Assembly: GCA_947598345.1 (NCBI GenBank)
Contig: CANQFF010000009.1
Coordinates: 1-23,888, forward strand
Reading direction: 5' to 3'
DNA: 23,888 nucleotides
DNA from: an uncultured Bacilli bacterium
GTDB taxonomy: Bacteria; Bacillota_I; Bacilli_A; RF39; UBA660
Shown here: piece after piece, positions 21,654-23,888 of the stretch
Layout: each line of letters begins with the position of its first letter
Numbering within the stretch: position 1 is the stretch's first letter
The notes under the pieces: generated by a model
The model's input: only the letters and a program-made list of their open reading frames with translations
What the model was told of the DNA's origin: nothing
Database searches by the model: none
Made by a program: the position numbers and the translations under genes

Positions 21654-22004
21654 TCAATCCTTAGGTTGAAATATAAGGGCTAAAATAAATGAAAATACTA
21701 TAGCAGCAACTATACCAGATGATGTTAAATCAAACATTCCCATAAAAAGACCCATTACACCAAAATTATTAACTGTATCCATAGCGCCGTGAATTAATAA
21801 ATGTCCAAAAGATGTAATTGGTACAAGTGCTCCTCCACCTGCCCAAAGAACAAACTTATCATATATATTAAACACATCTAAGAATGCACCTACTACTACA
21901 AAAATAGTTGTTACATGACCTGGTGTTAGCTTAGTATTATCCAAAATTATTTGACCAAGTAAGCATACCAATCCACAAAATATAAAAGCATTAAAATATG
22001 TCAT
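21654..22004 (-). CDS. spoVAE: Stage V sporulation protein AE
   Basis: A 116-aa integral membrane protein of the SpoVA complex in the inner spore membrane, needed for dipicolinate uptake during sporulation and release at germination. Three to four hydrophobic segments with family motifs FCGLVCLLGQIILD, LTPGHVTTIFVVVGAFLD and GGGALVPITSFGHLLIHGA. ATGA overlap with the spoVAD stop. Last gene of the cluster. It shares the GxxVPITxFxH motif with SpoVAC, as in other spore formers. Confidence 0.95.
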   Translation of the reverse strand: MTYFNAFIFCGLVCLLGQIILDNTKLTPGHVTTIFVVVGAFLDVFNIYDKFVLWAGGGALVPITSFGHLLIHGAMDTVNNFGVMGLFMGMFDLTSSGIVAAIVFSFILALIFQPKD

Positions 22005-22990
22005 TTAACTACCTCCAAACTTATTGCATGGCTTATACTAGGTATAGATAAATGTTGGTTACACATACTAGTATTCATAAGGGCACCAGTTGCTACCAAT
22101 AAAATTTTATTAAGTTTTCCTTTTTTCATCTTATCAAATATATGAGAAAATGTTACTAGCGGTAAACAAGCTGGACCACTACCACCTTTATAAACAGGTT
22201 GATTTTCTAAATCAAATATCATGCATGCACTATCATCATAATTTTTTAAATTAATTTGATATTCTTTCTTTATATATTCTTTTAATATCATTTTACCTAT
22301 CACTCCAAGATCACCAGTTAAAACTAAATCATAATAATCTAAAGTTCTATTTGTATCTTTTAAATGATCATTTATTACCTTTGCAGCTGAAGGTGCCATA
22401 ACAGCTCCCATGTTAAATACATCTGTTATCCCATTATCAGTTACAGTTCCAAGTGTAGCTGATTCTACCCTTATATTAGATGGTTTGTTAGATAAATAAC
22501 AAGATGCACACCCTGTTGTTGTAAAAGTTGTATATTCTTTTTTTGGACCACCATATTCTACTGGATTTCTAAATTGTTTCTCGGCTCCATTATTATGTGA
22601 TGATGCAGTAACAATTGCATTTTTAATCTGATTTGCCTCTATCATATTACTTGCTAGTAATATTCCAAGTGTACTAATAGAGCAAGCACTATATATTCCT
22701 ATTAAAGGTACACCAATTTTAGAAGATGCATAATTTGTAGCTACCAATTGATTTAATAAATCTCCGCCTATATGAACATCTACTTTTGTATTCTTTATAT
22801 TTAATTTATTTAACAATATATCAACACTATCAATTATAGATTTAATTTCAGCCTGTTCCCAAGTTTTTTGTCCAAAGTAAAAATCATCATAACTTTTATC
22901 AAATAGTTTAGATAACGGACCTTTTGCTTCATATGGACCTACTACTGTACTAGTTTCATTAATATATACATTGTTATATTTAAAAGTCAT
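22001..22990 (-). CDS. spoVAD: Stage V sporulation protein AD
   Basis: Soluble thiolase-fold subunit of the SpoVA complex that binds dipicolinate on the spore membrane surface. 329 aa. Clear family segments: TSTVVGPYEAKGPLSKLFDK, QKTWEQAE, HIGGDLLNQLVATNYA, SACSISTLGILLA, ASSHNNGAEKQFRNPVEYGG, ILTGDLG-type VLTGDLGVIGK, GGSGPACLPLVTFSHIF and LLVATGALM. The start at 22988-22990 follows GGGAGG and lies one base after the spoVAC stop; the frame's six upstream codons belong to that binding site. Confidence 0.97.
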   Translation of the reverse strand: MTFKYNNVYINETSTVVGPYEAKGPLSKLFDKSYDDFYFGQKTWEQAEIKSIIDSVDILLNKLNIKNTKVDVHIGGDLLNQLVATNYASSKIGVPLIGIYSACSISTLGILLASNMIEANQIKNAIVTASSHNNGAEKQFRNPVEYGGPKKEYTTFTTTGCASCYLSNKPSNIRVESATLGTVTDNGITDVFNMGAVMAPSAAKVINDHLKDTNRTLDYYDLVLTGDLGVIGKMILKEYIKKEYQINLKNYDDSACMIFDLENQPVYKGGSGPACLPLVTFSHIFDKMKKGKLNKILLVATGALMNTSMCNQHLSIPSISHAISLEVVK

Positions 22991-22991
22991 A

Positions 22992-23432
22992 TTAACCTCC
23001 CATAACAAAAAGTCTCAAAAGTCCAAATAAATAGGCACTTACAACCCCAAATATTATTACTGAACCTGCTAATTTAAACATATTAGCACCAATTCCAGTT
23101 ACGAGACCTTCCTTTCTATATTCAAGTGCTGCACTTTGACAAGCATGCGCAAAACCTGTTATAGGTACAATAAGTCCACATTTTGCAAAATTAACCCATT
23201 TATCAAAGAACCCTAAACAAGTAAGAAAACATCCTATAAATACCAATGTAATAATCATAAACACACTTGCATCTTTACTAGATAAATCGAAATAATATGA
23301 ATATGCATCTATCAAAAAATTACCTAATATTCCCATAAATCCACCTATTAAAAATGCTATTAATGCGTTTTTAAGTCTTGGTTCCTTTGGTGTATATTTG
23401 TCAACAATTTTTTTATATTCTTTTTTTTCCAT
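22992..23432 (-). CDS. spoVAC: Stage V sporulation protein AC
   Basis: Membrane channel subunit of SpoVA (reported to be mechanosensitive in Bacillus). 146 aa, four hydrophobic segments, with YKKIVDKYTPKEPRLKNALI at the N-terminus and CGLIVPITGFAHACQSAALE in the middle, both typical. First gene of spoVAC-spoVAD-spoVAE. Its ribosome binding site GGGAGG (23446-23441) lies within the right arm of a 12-bp hairpin, and a sigma-G-like promoter ends just upstream. spoVAA, spoVAB and spoVAF are not present here, which is common outside Bacillus. Confidence 0.96.
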   Translation of the reverse strand: MEKKEYKKIVDKYTPKEPRLKNALIAFLIGGFMGILGNFLIDAYSYYFDLSSKDASVFMIITLVFIGCFLTCLGFFDKWVNFAKCGLIVPITGFAHACQSAALEYRKEGLVTGIGANMFKLAGSVIIFGVVSAYLFGLLRLFVMGG

Positions 23433-23434
23433 AA

Positions 23435-23469
23435 AAAAATCCTCCCAAATTTATTATGGAAAGATTTTT
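23435..23469 (-). promoter_or_regulatory. Hairpin masking the spoVAC ribosome binding site
   Basis: In a minus-strand RNA, AAAAAUCUUUCC (23469-23458) pairs over 12 bp, with two G-U wobbles, with GGGAGGAUUUUU (23446-23435) around an 11-base loop. The right arm contains the spoVAC Shine-Dalgarno and ends in a U-tract, so the element could terminate or silence read-through from the pilin gene. Confidence 0.55.
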
Positions 23470-23481
23470 AATTTCTATTCA
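23452..23481 (-). promoter_or_regulatory. Sigma-G-like promoter of spoVAC-spoVAD-spoVAE
   Basis: TGAATA at 23481-23476 and CATAATA at 23458-23452 on the minus strand, spacer 17. This matches the forespore sigma-G/F consensus (TGMATA and CATAMTA) and fits the forespore expression of spoVA operons. The -35 overlaps the last codons of the pilin gene. Confidence 0.7.
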
Positions 23482-23867
23482 CAAACTTCTTTTTGATATT
23501 TATATGTATATTGATTAGAATCATATATTATTTTAACTGATCCACCTATATCTTCTCTCGTGTTTGGATCTTTTACTTCACTAGAATCTACATATCCTTT
23601 ACTAATCAAATCTGAAACATTAACACAGCTTACATTTTCTGACATACCTTCTTCTAAATAATATGTTTCAGCTATTTTTTCCAAATTTCTTTTTTGAGTA
23701 TCTGATAATGAAGATTTAGAGTCATTCAATATTGAATTTACTGAAATAACAATTATAGAAATAATAACTGACAATATTATAATAACAGCAAGCAATTCTA
23801 TTAAAGTAAAACCCAATGTTGTCAACTTAAGCTCTTTTTTCTTTGTTTTTAAACATTTTTGCTTCAT
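23475..23867 (-). CDS. Type IV pilin-like protein (prepilin N-terminal methylation domain)
   Basis: A 130-aa prepilin or pseudopilin. A long basic leader (MKQKCLKTKKKELKLTTLG) is followed by the cleavage motif G-FTLIELLAVI with Glu at +5, a hydrophobic helix of about 22 residues, then a polar domain with two cysteines (VSCVN and the C-terminal EVCE) that could form a disulphide. GAGGAGG precedes the ATG. It could belong to a competence or type IV pilus system, but no pilus assembly gene is in view. It sits directly upstream of spoVAC, whose promoter starts inside its 3' end; a functional link is not implied. Confidence 0.85.
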   Translation of the reverse strand: MKQKCLKTKKKELKLTTLGFTLIELLAVIIILSVIISIIVISVNSILNDSKSSLSDTQKRNLEKIAETYYLEEGMSENVSCVNVSDLISKGYVDSSEVKDPNTREDIGGSVKIIYDSNQYTYKYQKEVCE

Positions 23868-23888
23868 ATGTTCCTCCTCAAATTACTT

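Overview
This window reads as chromosomal DNA from a very AT-rich, low-GC, endospore-forming Firmicute, probably an uncultured gut-type lineage of Bacilli, Erysipelotrichia or clostridial affinity. Three lines of sequence support this: a spoVAC-spoVAD-spoVAE cluster (dipicolinate transport into spores), Firmicutes gene families and orders throughout (rnc, yidD, prfB-ftsE-ftsX, tgt with yrbG/yrzE-like neighbours, a glycyl-tRNA synthetase with a T-box leader), and ribosome binding sites of the GGAGG or (A)GGTGA type. Base composition approaches that of mycoplasmas, but the standard genetic code is used: RF2 is present with its autoregulatory frameshift, and several genes stop at TGA. I see no rRNA, tRNA, insertion sequence, phage gene or CRISPR array.

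Layout, in window order. (1) 1-1872: a possible small RNA or leader at the left edge on the minus strand, then the operon mraZ-rsmH-ftsL (minus) with a strong promoter, MraZ operator boxes and a terminator straight after ftsL. (2) 1884-5909: a 56-aa membrane protein and uppS; a DUF421 (YrbG/YetF-like) protein; a divergent YrzE-like membrane protein; and a tgt-metallophosphoesterase pair with its own promoter. (3) 5916-8812: murF and glyQS behind a T-box leader that looks unusually short. (4) 8817-9421: a 64-aa Flp-like pilin and a divergent DUF192 gene sharing overlapping promoters. (5) 9413-14531: operon prfB-yitT-ftsE-ftsX-FAD dehydrogenase (minus). (6) 14541-17187: rnc-yebC (minus), divergent from yidD-lipoprotein (plus). 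(7) 17185-19526: a 62-aa membrane protein and topA, each with its own promoter. (8) 19554-21592: an ATPase activase and its DUF2229 partner, homologues of the 2-hydroxyacyl-CoA dehydratase activation system, with no dehydratase in view. (9) 21615-23888: a type IV pilin-like gene followed by spoVAC-spoVAD-spoVAE.

Most genes are housekeeping. The parts worth a second look are regulatory or degenerate: a sigma-G-like promoter ahead of spoVAC nested in a hairpin that could mask the spoVAC ribosome binding site only in read-through transcripts; the abbreviated glycine T-box leader; a promoter-plus-hairpin unit at the left edge; a ZnuA-like lipoprotein that has lost its metal-binding histidines; interleaved divergent promoters between a pilin and a DUF192 gene; and the orphan activase pair. 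Starts were chosen by Shine-Dalgarno position and family alignment. Family names come from recognising motifs by eye; no database search was run.
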